Below, in pieces: positions 25,787 to 34,814 of a stretch of 64,000 bases of DNA; position 1 is the first letter of the stretch, and each line of letters starts with the position of its first letter. The notes below the pieces were generated by a model that had not been told where the DNA came from, made no database searches, and saw only the letters and a list, made by a program, of their open reading frames with translations. Location: positions 62,001-126,000 of the forward strand of contig NZ_CP133597.1 in the NCBI RefSeq assembly GCF_031200575.1. Reading direction: 5' to 3'. Position numbers and translations under genes: made by a program. This DNA is from Ferroplasma sp. GTDB lineage: Archaea; Thermoplasmatota; Thermoplasmata; Thermoplasmatales; Thermoplasmataceae.

Positions 25787-28000
25787 ATGCTTGATATTGT
25801 GTTTTTAATAGGTATCATAACAATTATAGTTATGGTAACGTATATCATTTTTGTATTTTCATACCTAATCAGGCATAAATATGACATATCATTTTTAAAG
25901 GTGGCCGCCATCGGAATATTTACTGCAATGATGGCCAGCATGCTTGATGCATTCCTGCTTTACATAACAACAGTACATGATTTCATTGATACAGCACTGG
26001 CATTTTCATTTGGTATGATTTTAATGTCACAGCCAATAGTGGCAACCTTCGTGGGAGTGATGCATGGTGGACTGGACAGGAAAGGTTTAACCAGGGCAAA
26101 TGCCACAGCGTTCACGGGGCTAATTATATGGAACGAGGTGTCCATGGGACTATTTCTATTCTATTTATTTAACCCTACCATAATACATTTTGATTACTAT
26201 CACGCTTTCTATTCCCTTGATTTTGTTTCAGATCTGAGTAATGGAATAAATACAATATATTTCCTTGTACCCATGAGTGTGGAAATGTTCTTCCTTTATC
26301 TGGTTTATAAACCGAAGGGGATGCATAAATACGCTTCAATTTCTATATTTACCATGGACCTATTTGCGCCTACCCTGCTTGGAAACAATACGTTCGTATT
26401 CATAGGTGGTGTTGGAGAAACTGCAGTAATGATAATATTTATGATTATATTCTTTGAATACATAGCAAAACACAGGTTAATGCTGCCGGAGGATGATGCT
26501 TACCATATAAAAATGATTTTTATCGATTACCTGTTAATGGGTGCCGGAACGTTTATCGGTACTTTACTTTTAGATCCATTTGGCCTTGCCTGGATATTTT
26601 TTGCAATGGCGATCATATTTGGGATGATATATTACTTCCAGAGTATGTTCTCAATAAAGAAACCAAAAGTTGAGGAAAAAACTAGTAATAATGTGGTAGT
26701 GAAACGGAAGAAAATAGTAAACAAACCTGCAAGACTAATATTCTTCGTTCTTGTTGCTTCCTTTGTTTCTGAGCTTTTTATGGCCGGTTCTATGGATTTT
26801 GCCACATATAATTATTTACCATTTTTCCGCGTGATTGATACCCTGCCAGTTTATCATGGAGCCAGTGTGGCAGGTTTCTACGCCCAAGATGTTTTAAAAG
26901 AGTTTGTATCGCCTTTTGTTCCAGCAAGCACCGGGCCGTATAATTTAATTATTTTTTACGGGATGGTTGGAGGCGTATACAAATTTACACCGGTTTCAAC
27001 ATTTATAGAAATTCTTTATATAATAGGGTACATAACAGATTCGCCAACATTTCTTTTGATAATGGGAATAGAGATGATAACTCTAGTTGTGGCACAGATA
27101 CGTATATTGAAGGACAGGGGAAAAAAGATCAATTTGATGTTCGCGATTGCGGCCTATCTCCTTTATACAACTATAGGCCCTAATTTTCTGAATCCCTTAT
27201 ATTATAACCGGCTTCCTTTCTGGGCAAATACTGGTGCACAGGCAGCACTTTATCCATATCTCGTTCTCCCGCTCCTTGGGTCTTATGCATTATATGCACT
27301 TCTTGCCCTGCTTTTTGGCAGGAGGTCTTATTGCTCAACACTGTGCCCATCGGCAGTGATGTACGGCGGAACTCTTGGTCAGTCCATGATAAAATATAAT
27401 TACGAGTCCAAAGTAAGCAGGAAACAGAGAACAAGTTATTTCACGGATTCTGTCCTGTTTATAGCTACGGGTTCATGGATTTGGGCAATACTTGCCTCTT
27501 TATTTTCATATATGTATACAACTACAGGAAGCTTGAGGTTTAGCATTTATGGAATTGACCCCTCAGTTTTCTATTCATATTTCATATGGAATCTTTTATG
27601 GTACGTTTTCTTTTTCTCCATACCGTTTGTAGGCATGAGCCCGTGCAGAAAATATGGATGGTGCTCAACCGGAACTCTTGTAGGATTTTTCAGTGTTCTG
27701 GGATTTTTCAAGCTCAAGGTAAAGGACAAAAATGTGTGCAGAACATGTGAGACAAAGGAGTGTGCAACATCATGTGAGGTTGGTTTATCCACAATGCCTG
27801 GCTCTTTTATCAAAAGTGGCCAGTTCAAAAGCGTAAAATGTGTGGGTTCTGGAGATTGCATAAGGGCATGCCCCTATGGGAATATTTATTTTTATGATGT
27901 GAGGAATTATCTACGCGAAAAATTGGGACATAAGAATAAAGAATTAAATAATGATGGAGAATTCGTAATGGTGAAAAAAAACACAGAACTTAAAAAGTAA
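25787..28000 (+). CDS. Polytopic membrane protein with NapH/CcoG-like 4Fe-4S domains
   Basis: 737 residues. Residues 1-290 and 315-510 form about 14 membrane helices. A NapH/NosR/CcoG-type block GRRSYCSTLCP (C516, C520) is followed by two more helices, then C620-x5-C626. A C-terminal ferredoxin-like domain has C651-x2-C654-x4-C659-x3-C663 and C685-x5-C691-x3-C695-P. NapH and NosR move electrons across the membrane; CcoG reduces copper during oxidase assembly. The long N-terminal membrane region is not usual for these families. It is 12 nt upstream of the CtaA-like gene, so it likely works with it. Exact role unknown. Confidence 0.8.
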   Translation: MLDIVFLIGIITIIVMVTYIIFVFSYLIRHKYDISFLKVAAIGIFTAMMASMLDAFLLYITTVHDFIDTALAFSFGMILMSQPIVATFVGVMHGGLDRKGLTRANATAFTGLIIWNEVSMGLFLFYLFNPTIIHFDYYHAFYSLDFVSDLSNGINTIYFLVPMSVEMFFLYLVYKPKGMHKYASISIFTMDLFAPTLLGNNTFVFIGGVGETAVMIIFMIIFFEYIAKHRLMLPEDDAYHIKMIFIDYLLMGAGTFIGTLLLDPFGLAWIFFAMAIIFGMIYYFQSMFSIKKPKVEEKTSNNVVVKRKKIVNKPARLIFFVLVASFVSELFMAGSMDFATYNYLPFFRVIDTLPVYHGASVAGFYAQDVLKEFVSPFVPASTGPYNLIIFYGMVGGVYKFTPVSTFIEILYIIGYITDSPTFLLIMGIEMITLVVAQIRILKDRGKKINLMFAIAAYLLYTTIGPNFLNPLYYNRLPFWANTGAQAALYPYLVLPLLGSYALYALLALLFGRRSYCSTLCPSAVMYGGTLGQSMIKYNYESKVSRKQRTSYFTDSVLFIATGSWIWAILASLFSYMYTTTGSLRFSIYGIDPSVFYSYFIWNLLWYVFFFSIPFVGMSPCRKYGWCSTGTLVGFFSVLGFFKLKVKDKNVCRTCETKECATSCEVGLSTMPGSFIKSGQFKSVKCVGSGDCIRACPYGNIYFYDVRNYLREKLGHKNKELNNDGEFVMVKKNTELKK

Positions 28001-28012
28001 ACGGTGAAATGA

Positions 28013-28789
28013 ATGAATGTTATTTTGTATTATTATTTTGTATTCCAGGTGATTCTTGCTTTTGGAATAGTAGTAGTTGGCGGGACTGTTGAAGGATATG
28101 GGTATGGACTATCCCTGGGAACAAAATGGCCATATACCAAGGATATGCCATTGAAGGCAAAAGCGGGTGACCCGGAGGTCTGGCATAGAATACTGGCTAC
28201 ATTACTTGGCATAAATGCGGTAATAATGGTAGTTTTAATACACGGTTCCCTGGAAATAACAGGTTTAATTCTTGTAGTTATAACCGCACTTCTTGGCATG
28301 GCCACATTATACACCCTGGCCGGAAAAGCACCATCAGTAGTCCAGGGTTTACATGATATTCTGGCCTATTCGACTGCCCTTACCTATCTTTTAATTGTTT
28401 ACCCTGTGGCTGGAAATGTTCTCGCTTTGATATATCATAATATACCACTATACTTTTTCTTTGCAGTCATATATATGGGTGGTATGACAACAGGGGAAAG
28501 GGGGTACCAGAAGGCTATTGGATACTTCAAAATACCAAAAACAAAGGCACAGTGGATATGGACAATACATGGACTGGCAGTACTGCTATTTCTATTCTCA
28601 CTTATATTATTCTTCTTCGATTACAATGTAGCCCTCATAATAATCGGTTTCCAGATCATTGTGGGAATAATAGTATTCATTTCTGTCAACAAATCAGCAT
28701 CAAGACCGGGATTCATAGTGCCAATGCATCAGTTTTTCACCATACTCATTGTACTCTCCATAGTATTCCAGTTAAGTGTTTTCAGATAA
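28013..28789 (+). CDS. ctaA: CtaA/COX15-like protein (putative heme A synthase)
   Basis: Predicted to oxidise the heme O methyl to give heme A. The 258-residue protein has eight helices in two pseudo-repeats. Each of helices 2, 4, 6 and 8 carries one histidine in the CtaA positions: W-H58-R, GLH114DILA, TIH186GLAVLLF and PMH239QFF. Helix 1 VVVGGTVEGYGYGLSLGTKWP and helix 5 GGMTTGERG match the 'GG...tgaG' turns of CtaA. It is shorter than bacterial CtaA (about 300) and divergent, so annotation by simple search may miss it. CtaB is encoded about 11 kb away in the oxidase operon. Confidence 0.72.
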   Translation: MNVILYYYFVFQVILAFGIVVVGGTVEGYGYGLSLGTKWPYTKDMPLKAKAGDPEVWHRILATLLGINAVIMVVLIHGSLEITGLILVVITALLGMATLYTLAGKAPSVVQGLHDILAYSTALTYLLIVYPVAGNVLALIYHNIPLYFFFAVIYMGGMTTGERGYQKAIGYFKIPKTKAQWIWTIHGLAVLLFLFSLILFFFDYNVALIIIGFQIIVGIIVFISVNKSASRPGFIVPMHQFFTILIVLSIVFQLSVFR

Positions 28790-28864
28790 ATTAAATAGAT
28801 TTATTATTTTTGCAAATGGGTTTTATATAATGTTGATTGGTTAAAAATTATTTATAAAAACAGC

Positions 28865-29491
28865 TTATTTTATTGTTTTTTGTATAACCTGCCTCAACTG
28901 GCGCCTCAAAAGAAGGTCAAGAGTTGTTGGGGGTATATCCAGTGTTGAAGAAAGTTCCTTAAGCCCGATTTTTTTGGGTACATCGAAATATCCCCGCTCA
29001 AATGCCTCTTTCAGTATATATTCAGATTTAACATTGATGTGCCTTCCATTATATATTCTTATATTGCTGTCCTTGATATCATACACCTCTTTCAATGATT
29101 CATCTATGTGCCTTATTTTATTATAGTTATTGACATTCATCTCCCAGAATATATTTCCAGAGTAGTCTATCCTTTCTAATTTTATTTTATTTGAAGGGCT
29201 CATAAGTTTGCGCCTCATGAGTTCAACCAGGGGGCAGCTCTTTGTTAAAACGCTAACTGTTACACAGTTGTTCTCCCTTCCAATTATCTCAATTTCATAA
29301 GAGTGTGGGTAATTTTCCAGGTATTCAATAGATTTATCCAGAAGGTCTTCTGACTCCGCATATATAGCCAGTGTTTCGTAAACGTAATTATCACGCAGTT
29401 CCTGATTTACAATCTTAATTCGCACATTATAATCGCTTATCAGCTGTGATGCGAAACATTTTTCATATTTAAATGAGTACAGTATCTGCAT
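28865..29491 (-). CDS. HTH_10 (bacterio-opsin activator-like) transcription regulator
   Basis: 208 residues. The C-terminal 50 residues form the HTH_10 domain: ILKEAFERGYFDVPKKIGL, then KELSSTLDIPPTTLDLLLRR, with the typical 'GYFdvPr' and 'LrR' landmarks. The N-terminal 150 residues are an input domain without recognised PAS or GAF motifs; it holds cysteines (YEKCFAS, KSCPL) that might sense redox or metal. It is convergent with the ctaA-like gene and could regulate the adjacent oxidase-related genes; this is inference. Confidence 0.85.
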   Translation of the reverse strand: MQILYSFKYEKCFASQLISDYNVRIKIVNQELRDNYVYETLAIYAESEDLLDKSIEYLENYPHSYEIEIIGRENNCVTVSVLTKSCPLVELMRRKLMSPSNKIKLERIDYSGNIFWEMNVNNYNKIRHIDESLKEVYDIKDSNIRIYNGRHINVKSEYILKEAFERGYFDVPKKIGLKELSSTLDIPPTTLDLLLRRQLRQVIQKTIK

Positions 29492-29671
29492 GCAATATCA
29501 AACATTTATAAGGTTTTAATTATTAAATGTTGTTATCTATAAGAGCAATTATGAAATCTATAACTCGATTCTATTCATAGAATGACATAATATGATATTT
29601 AATTATACTTAATCTGACAATTTTAAATGATTTTTTAAAATAGCATACAAAATGATTTAATAAATAACGGT

Positions 29672-30856
29672 ATGCAGGTATATATGATGCGGGTATTTGA
29701 TAGAAGCCAGTTCAGAATACTTTCCCTGGTTTCAATGACTATAGGGCTAAGAACCCTGGGCCTTTTCATGGTTTTACCTATATTTACGCTTTATGGAGAA
29801 AAATTTACAGCTTCATATTTGCTCATTGGGATCGCACTGGGGGCTTATGGAATAACAATGGCTATTTTTCAGACACCGTTGGGAAGGCTATCAGATCGTT
29901 ATGGGAGAAAGTTGATTATATCCATAGGCATTTTAACATTTGTTATAGGAAATTTGATATGTGCAGATCCGATTAATATTTATGGACTTGTACTAGGTAG
30001 GCTAGTTGAGGGTGCGGGTGCAGTAAGTTCTGCTGGAATAGCACTGGTACACGAAAGTGTTCCTGTAGAAAGAAGGAATATTTCTGATGCTATTATAGGT
30101 GTAGCCATAGGTTTTTCATTTATGGTTGGTGTTATCGTAGGGCCTTTACTGACAACAATTGTTAATTATTCATTTATATTCATTATAGCTGCAATTATAG
30201 GAATAGTGTCATTTATTCCGCTGTTGATGGTAATGGAGGCAAAGAAAGAAAGGATATTCAAGATAAAAAGCAAGATTGATTCTAAACTTGCGGTAATATC
30301 TATCATAAGCTTTTTTATCTATTTTTATATGATTGTCTTCTACTTTTATCTTCCTTTATACTCACTTAGATATTTTCCAGTTAACAGGTTTTATGAATTC
30401 CTAATACCTGTGGTTATTATAGCCGGCATTATAGGACTCGCCATCGCGAGACCGGCGGATAAAAATAAAACGGTATTATTTTCACTTGTATCATTAATAG
30501 TTTTATTGATAAGCATTCCTTTATTCTTTCTGAATAATAGAGTTAACGATGTCACATACTTTGGTTTGAGTGTTGCGGCATTCTATTCCGGATATATAAT
30601 AAGTGAAACGGTGTTCCCTACCCTTATAACAAGACTGGCACCCAGGAACAGCTATGGGGGAAATCTTGGATTTTACACATCCATGCAACATGCAGGTGTG
30701 TTTTTTGGGGCCCTGTTTACAGGACTATTGATAGTTAAGATAAACCATGATACATCCATTATGATTCTCCTAATTGTGTCGTTTATATTTAGTATAGTCT
30801 TACTGTATTTTATTACTCACTTCAGGGAAATTTATCTCAACAGGAAAAATGATTAA
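29672..30856 (+). CDS. Major facilitator superfamily transporter
   Basis: 394 residues, 12 predicted helices. The MFS signature between helices 2 and 3 reads GRLSDRYGRK (about residues 71-80). The N-terminal block RTLGLFMVLPIFTLYGEKF resembles YajR/DHA1-type drug or metabolite exporters. The substrate cannot be told. ATG 29672 is used; ATG 29687 (MRVFDRSQF) is an equally plausible start. Confidence 0.88.
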   Translation: MQVYMMRVFDRSQFRILSLVSMTIGLRTLGLFMVLPIFTLYGEKFTASYLLIGIALGAYGITMAIFQTPLGRLSDRYGRKLIISIGILTFVIGNLICADPINIYGLVLGRLVEGAGAVSSAGIALVHESVPVERRNISDAIIGVAIGFSFMVGVIVGPLLTTIVNYSFIFIIAAIIGIVSFIPLLMVMEAKKERIFKIKSKIDSKLAVISIISFFIYFYMIVFYFYLPLYSLRYFPVNRFYEFLIPVVIIAGIIGLAIARPADKNKTVLFSLVSLIVLLISIPLFFLNNRVNDVTYFGLSVAAFYSGYIISETVFPTLITRLAPRNSYGGNLGFYTSMQHAGVFFGALFTGLLIVKINHDTSIMILLIVSFIFSIVLLYFITHFREIYLNRKND

Positions 30857-30932
30857 ATTCTATATATAACAGTATTTATAGAATATATTAAACAATTTAT
30901 AATTTAAAACATTATAGGATATTAGCGAGCCT

Positions 30933-31430
30933 ATGAAAAAATGGATTCTTATACTTGGCATAATTATGGTACTTATCGGTGCATCATTATATGCTTACAG
31001 CAGTTTTGAAAAACCGAAAATAAGCGAAAGTAGTTTTACTGTAAAGGGCAGTGAATATATATCAAAGAATATAACAGTCACTTCTAGCAATTTTATAATA
31101 TCCATAACAAATCCTACGAGTCATTCAGGACTTGTAATGTCTAAAAATGCAAGTGAGATAACAAATATTTCTATGCTTTCCAGCATGGCAATGCCAACAT
31201 ATACCAGCTTCGGGAATATAAAGGAATATAGAAACATGGCTAAGGGAAATTATTCATTTATAGAATTTTCCACATCAAAACCAGCAACATCAATAACATA
31301 TGGACCAACGGGTTATCTTGTTTACATAGGATATGTTGGGGATTTTGCAACGACACTTCTGGTTATAGGTGGGATAGTTCTTATTGCCGGTGCAGTGCTT
31401 AATAAAAACTTTAAGCTCAGTAAGTTTTGA
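30933..31430 (+). CDS. Membrane protein with extracytoplasmic domain, unknown
   Basis: 165 residues: an N-terminal helix (about 4-24), about 105 residues of Ser/Thr/Asn-rich extracytoplasmic sequence (ITVTSSNFIISITNPTSHSG), and a second helix at about 135-155 with a short basic cytoplasmic end. No family recognised. Followed by tRNA-Lys on the same strand. Confidence 0.65.
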   Translation: MKKWILILGIIMVLIGASLYAYSSFEKPKISESSFTVKGSEYISKNITVTSSNFIISITNPTSHSGLVMSKNASEITNISMLSSMAMPTYTSFGNIKEYRNMAKGNYSFIEFSTSKPATSITYGPTGYLVYIGYVGDFATTLLVIGGIVLIAGAVLNKNFKLSKF

Positions 31431-31490
31431 TCTGGTATTTTAACTATAAAAAGTTAAAATAGTATTTTAGCATAACCTATTTAACTAACT

Positions 31491-31564
31491 GGGTCCGTAG
31501 CTCAGCTAGGTAGAGCGATGGACTCTTAATCCATCGGTCAAGGGTTCAAATCCCTTCGGACCCG
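31491..31564 (+). tRNA. tRNA-Lys (CTT)
   Basis: Full cloverleaf: acceptor GGGTCCG paired with CGGACCC, D-arm GCTC...GAGC, anticodon stem ATGGA/TCCAT with loop CTCTTAA (anticodon CTT, Lys), T-arm AAGGG TTCAAAT CCCTT and discriminator G. No intron and no encoded CCA. A T-rich run follows directly. Confidence 0.97.
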
Positions 31565-31577
31565 TTTTTATTTTTGT
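31565..31577 (+). terminator. T-rich terminator after tRNA-Lys
   Basis: TTTTTATTTTTGT directly after the tRNA 3' end, the oligo-T type of archaeal termination signal. Confidence 0.4.
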
Positions 31578-31641
31578 CAATCTGTGGATTATTATATCTT
31601 TTTCGACAAAAGATTATATATGGATATTTATATAAGGAACC

Positions 31642-32037
31642 ATGAAGACCAAAGTAAAGGAATTCAGTGGAAAAAATATAGACCTGGATAAATTATCCGA
31701 AGTTATCGAGAAGTATTTTGCAGACGAAAAGTTCAAAACACAGTTGGGAAAACATCCTAATGGAACCCTAATACAGGCAACAAAAGAGGGCTTATTGAGA
31801 AGCATAGCGGGAATGGATAGAGCGTATTCTATTACAGTCTCAGGCACTCCAGACAATGTCAAGATTAGCATCGGAATGGGAAAATGGCTTCAGGATCTCG
31901 GGGTCGCGGCTATAGAAAGTTTTCTTCTCACACCTGAACTGGCATTTTTTGAGGTGCCTGAATCTCTATGGAGTTTTGAGATAGAAGATAAATTCTGGAA
32001 ATACATTGAAAATCAGATTGATCTTGGCATACAATAA
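31642..32037 (+). CDS. Conserved-looking soluble protein, unknown
   Basis: 131 residues, mixed alpha/beta, no signal or membrane helix. An N-terminal half (DKLSEVIEKYFADEKF) is followed by a strand-rich part (YSITVSGTPDNVKISIGMG) and a C-terminal helical part rich in Trp/Phe (PESLWSFEIEDKFWKYI). I do not recognise a family. A TATA-like stretch (ATTATATATGG) lies upstream, but its spacing allows a short leader. Confidence 0.65.
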   Translation: MKTKVKEFSGKNIDLDKLSEVIEKYFADEKFKTQLGKHPNGTLIQATKEGLLRSIAGMDRAYSITVSGTPDNVKISIGMGKWLQDLGVAAIESFLLTPELAFFEVPESLWSFEIEDKFWKYIENQIDLGIQ

Positions 32038-32086
32038 TCTCAATTTGTATGACAAATTTATTTTATAAGTTTAATATATACTTTTA

Positions 32087-33238
32087 ATGTACTTTTCTGG
32101 AGCCGTGGATGCAATAATAGGTTTTATTGCGGGAATCGCTGTTGGCATGTTTTTATACTTTATAGTTTCAAGAAAGTTATATACAAATATGGAGGGGAAG
32201 TTAAAATCAAGCATGCATGAGTTTTTGGAAGCAGAGAATAGAAATCTTCTGAACACAAGCACCATTGCCTTCAGGAACGCGCTGGAAACTGAAAGGTCAG
32301 ATAGAGAAAACACAGGACTCAGATTGAATAGCCTCATAGACCCGCTACGGGATTCATTACAAAAATACCAGACTTATATAGAAGGCGTTGAAAATGAAAG
32401 AAAATCTGAAACCGGTGCTTTGAAGGATAATCTGGATACCCTTTCAAAGAAAATTACAGATCTTGAACATGACACAATAAAACTTTCCAGCGCACTGAAA
32501 AATCCATCTATAAGAGGCAAGTGGGGTGAAATAACTCTAAGAAGAACTGTGGAGATAGCCGGTATGATTCCTTACTGTGATTTTATAGAGCAGGCAGTGT
32601 TAGAAGATAAATCCAAGCCGGATATGATAATAAGATTGCCCAACAGGAGGAATATAGTGGTAGATTCAAAAGTTCCCCTAAGCGGGTTCTTTGAAAGCCA
32701 GGACGATGCCAATAACTCGGGTGAGATAGATCGGTATTTAGCTGCATTTAATAACCACATAAGGGAACTTGCCTCAAAGAAGTACTGGGAAAAATTTGAC
32801 GGTTCAGTAGATTTTGTGGTGATGTTTCTCCCTATGGAATCTCTTTTAAGTACTGTAATGTCCAGCAGGCCAGATATGATAGAGGATGCGATTTCAAAAA
32901 GGGTCATTGTGGCCACACCTGTAACTCTAATATCTTTATTATTAACGGTCCATATGGGATGGAAGGACGTTAACACCATAGAAAATTTTAATGAACTTAC
33001 TGTAAAAATAAAGGACTTTTATAACAATATGGAAACATTTGTCAATGATTTCAATGATACGTCGAAGAATCTTTCAAGGTCCATAGATTCATTCAACCGT
33101 ATGACAGCAGATATACAGAAGAAACTGGACCCAATTATAGAAAATATCATAAAAACAGATATGGTGACAAATAAAAGTAATATTGGCCTTAATACTGTGG
33201 ACCGGAAACCGTCGGAAATTGATGATCACCTGAAATGA
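32087..33238 (+). CDS. rmuC: RmuC family protein
   Basis: RmuC proteins limit DNA rearrangement and carry a restriction-endonuclease-like fold. The 383-residue protein has an N-terminal membrane helix (about 8-26), a coiled-coil region (about 30-140), and the RmuC core with RGKWGEITLRRTVEIAGM, DMIIRLPNRRNIVVDSKVPL and FVVMFLPMESLL. The 'vDsKvpL' block is the presumed active site. The 3' end overlaps the convergent DUF357 gene by 13 bp. Confidence 0.9.
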   Translation: MYFSGAVDAIIGFIAGIAVGMFLYFIVSRKLYTNMEGKLKSSMHEFLEAENRNLLNTSTIAFRNALETERSDRENTGLRLNSLIDPLRDSLQKYQTYIEGVENERKSETGALKDNLDTLSKKITDLEHDTIKLSSALKNPSIRGKWGEITLRRTVEIAGMIPYCDFIEQAVLEDKSKPDMIIRLPNRRNIVVDSKVPLSGFFESQDDANNSGEIDRYLAAFNNHIRELASKKYWEKFDGSVDFVVMFLPMESLLSTVMSSRPDMIEDAISKRVIVATPVTLISLLLTVHMGWKDVNTIENFNELTVKIKDFYNNMETFVNDFNDTSKNLSRSIDSFNRMTADIQKKLDPIIENIIKTDMVTNKSNIGLNTVDRKPSEIDDHLK

Positions 33239-33510
33239 GTGAATAACCTGTGATCAGAATCCCCATCAAATAAACCTATCCTTATAGCCGAATCTATCCA
33301 GCCATATGAGTAATTTAATGATGCAAATGCATTTATAAGATCATTTTTATTATAGAAATACCTGGCGTCGTTGTAGTAATTCATCACCATGTCCAGATGA
33401 TCTTTTGCTATGCCATATAGGTATGAATCTTCAGGGACACTGATGTGTATTTTTTCCAGTGCCGATTTCTCAATTTCAAAATATCTCTCAACTTTTTCCT
33501 TTAATTCCAT
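33226..33510 (-). CDS. DUF357 family protein
   Basis: 94 residues, all-helical. LYGIAKDHLDMVMNYYNDARYFYNKND and INAFASLNYSYGWIDSAIRIGLF match the archaeal DUF357 family, which resembles HEPN/TPR-like helical bundles. Function unknown. Convergent with rmuC (13-bp overlap). Confidence 0.85.
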   Translation of the reverse strand: MELKEKVERYFEIEKSALEKIHISVPEDSYLYGIAKDHLDMVMNYYNDARYFYNKNDLINAFASLNYSYGWIDSAIRIGLFDGDSDHRLFTHFR

Positions 33511-33596
33511 AATAACCAGTATTATAATTAATTATATTAATGGTAGAACCTATCCATCTATTACTTTTAGCAAAGGGATGAATTTATGATTGATTT

Positions 33597-34814
33597 TTAT
33601 ATGCTCAGTATTGAACCGTAACCTATCAGACGCCACCTGTTAGATATGCGCCTGCCGATTGCCATACGATCGTTTATGTTTGCCGCCACTGGATATTTTA
33701 ATGCAACACTGACCCTGTTGTCTTTTATGGATGTTACCGATCCTATTGTATTGGCGGTTCCAATAGTGAGCATTATAATTTCATTTGGCTTTAGTGGCTC
33801 AACTGTCACCTCTTCATCAAAACCAACGACCCTGTTCAGTAGATGTATATCCATTTCAAGATTAAATATAGTTTTTGGTACATGTCCTTTCAATCCAACT
33901 ATCCGGCCTGTGAAGGAATCACCCTTGGTCAGAAATGGATCAAGTTCAGTACCAACAGCTGCCAGGCCTCCTGGAACTATTGATTTATATGAAGATGAAC
34001 CGGCCATAAGAGAGGTTATCCTGGTGGTTACATTTTCCCAGACCGTTTTATTGCCTTTTGTGGATTGAACCCCAGGTGAAATTTCTATCTCGTCGCCAAC
34101 CGTTAATTTCCCCCTTATAAGTGCCCCACCAAGTACGCCGCCTTTTAAGTCCGCAGGTTTTGTACCAGGCTTGTTTATATCAAAAGATCGGGCAATATAC
34201 ATCATAGGTGTGTCATCCTCCCTAAATTCAGGGGTTTTTATAATTTTCTCTATGGCTTCCAAAACTATATCAATATTTGTATTATGATATGCGCTTACCG
34301 GTATTACCGGTGCATTCTCGGCTATGCTACCCTTTAAAAAACTCTTAATTTCCTTATAGCTTTCAAGTGCCCTTTCACGGGTAACCAGATCTATCTTATT
34401 CTGCACCACTATTATTTCCTTGATGCCCATTATTTCCAGGGCTGTTAAATGCTCCCTCGTCTGTGGTTGGGGACAGGTTTCATTTGCTGCTATAACAAGA
34501 ATCGCCCCATTCATAATGGCAGATCCTGCAAGCATTGTGGCCATAAGAGTTTCATGGCCAGGTGCATCTACAATTGAAATTACACGGGAAAGTTTGCAAT
34601 TTTCAGATTCTTTTTTATTTGAGTAAAATTCCTTGCCGTCGTCGCCTGTGCAACGGTATATAGGCGTATCTGCATACCCTAGCTTGATAGAAATGCCACG
34701 CTTAACTTCCTCCGAGTGAACATCTGTTTTTTTTCCGGTAAGGGCAAAAGTCAGTGTGCTCTTCCCATGGTCCACGTGGCCGACCATACCTATATTTACA
34801 GAAGGCTGCTCCAT
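33597..34814 (-). CDS. eif2g: Translation initiation factor aIF2 gamma subunit
   Basis: GTPase that delivers Met-tRNAi to the small subunit. 405 residues with G1 GHVDHGKST (12-20), G3 DAPGHE, G4 NKID, and cysteines (C55, C73) where archaeal aIF2-gamma has its zinc-ribbon insert; only two of the usual four remain. The EF-Tu-like domains 2 and 3 follow. The start abuts the end of rps6e, forming the usual S6e-aIF2g pair. Confidence 0.95.
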   Translation of the reverse strand: MEQPSVNIGMVGHVDHGKSTLTFALTGKKTDVHSEEVKRGISIKLGYADTPIYRCTGDDGKEFYSNKKESENCKLSRVISIVDAPGHETLMATMLAGSAIMNGAILVIAANETCPQPQTREHLTALEIMGIKEIIVVQNKIDLVTRERALESYKEIKSFLKGSIAENAPVIPVSAYHNTNIDIVLEAIEKIIKTPEFREDDTPMMYIARSFDINKPGTKPADLKGGVLGGALIRGKLTVGDEIEISPGVQSTKGNKTVWENVTTRITSLMAGSSSYKSIVPGGLAAVGTELDPFLTKGDSFTGRIVGLKGHVPKTIFNLEMDIHLLNRVVGFDEEVTVEPLKPNEIIMLTIGTANTIGSVTSIKDNRVSVALKYPVAANINDRMAIGRRISNRWRLIGYGSILSI

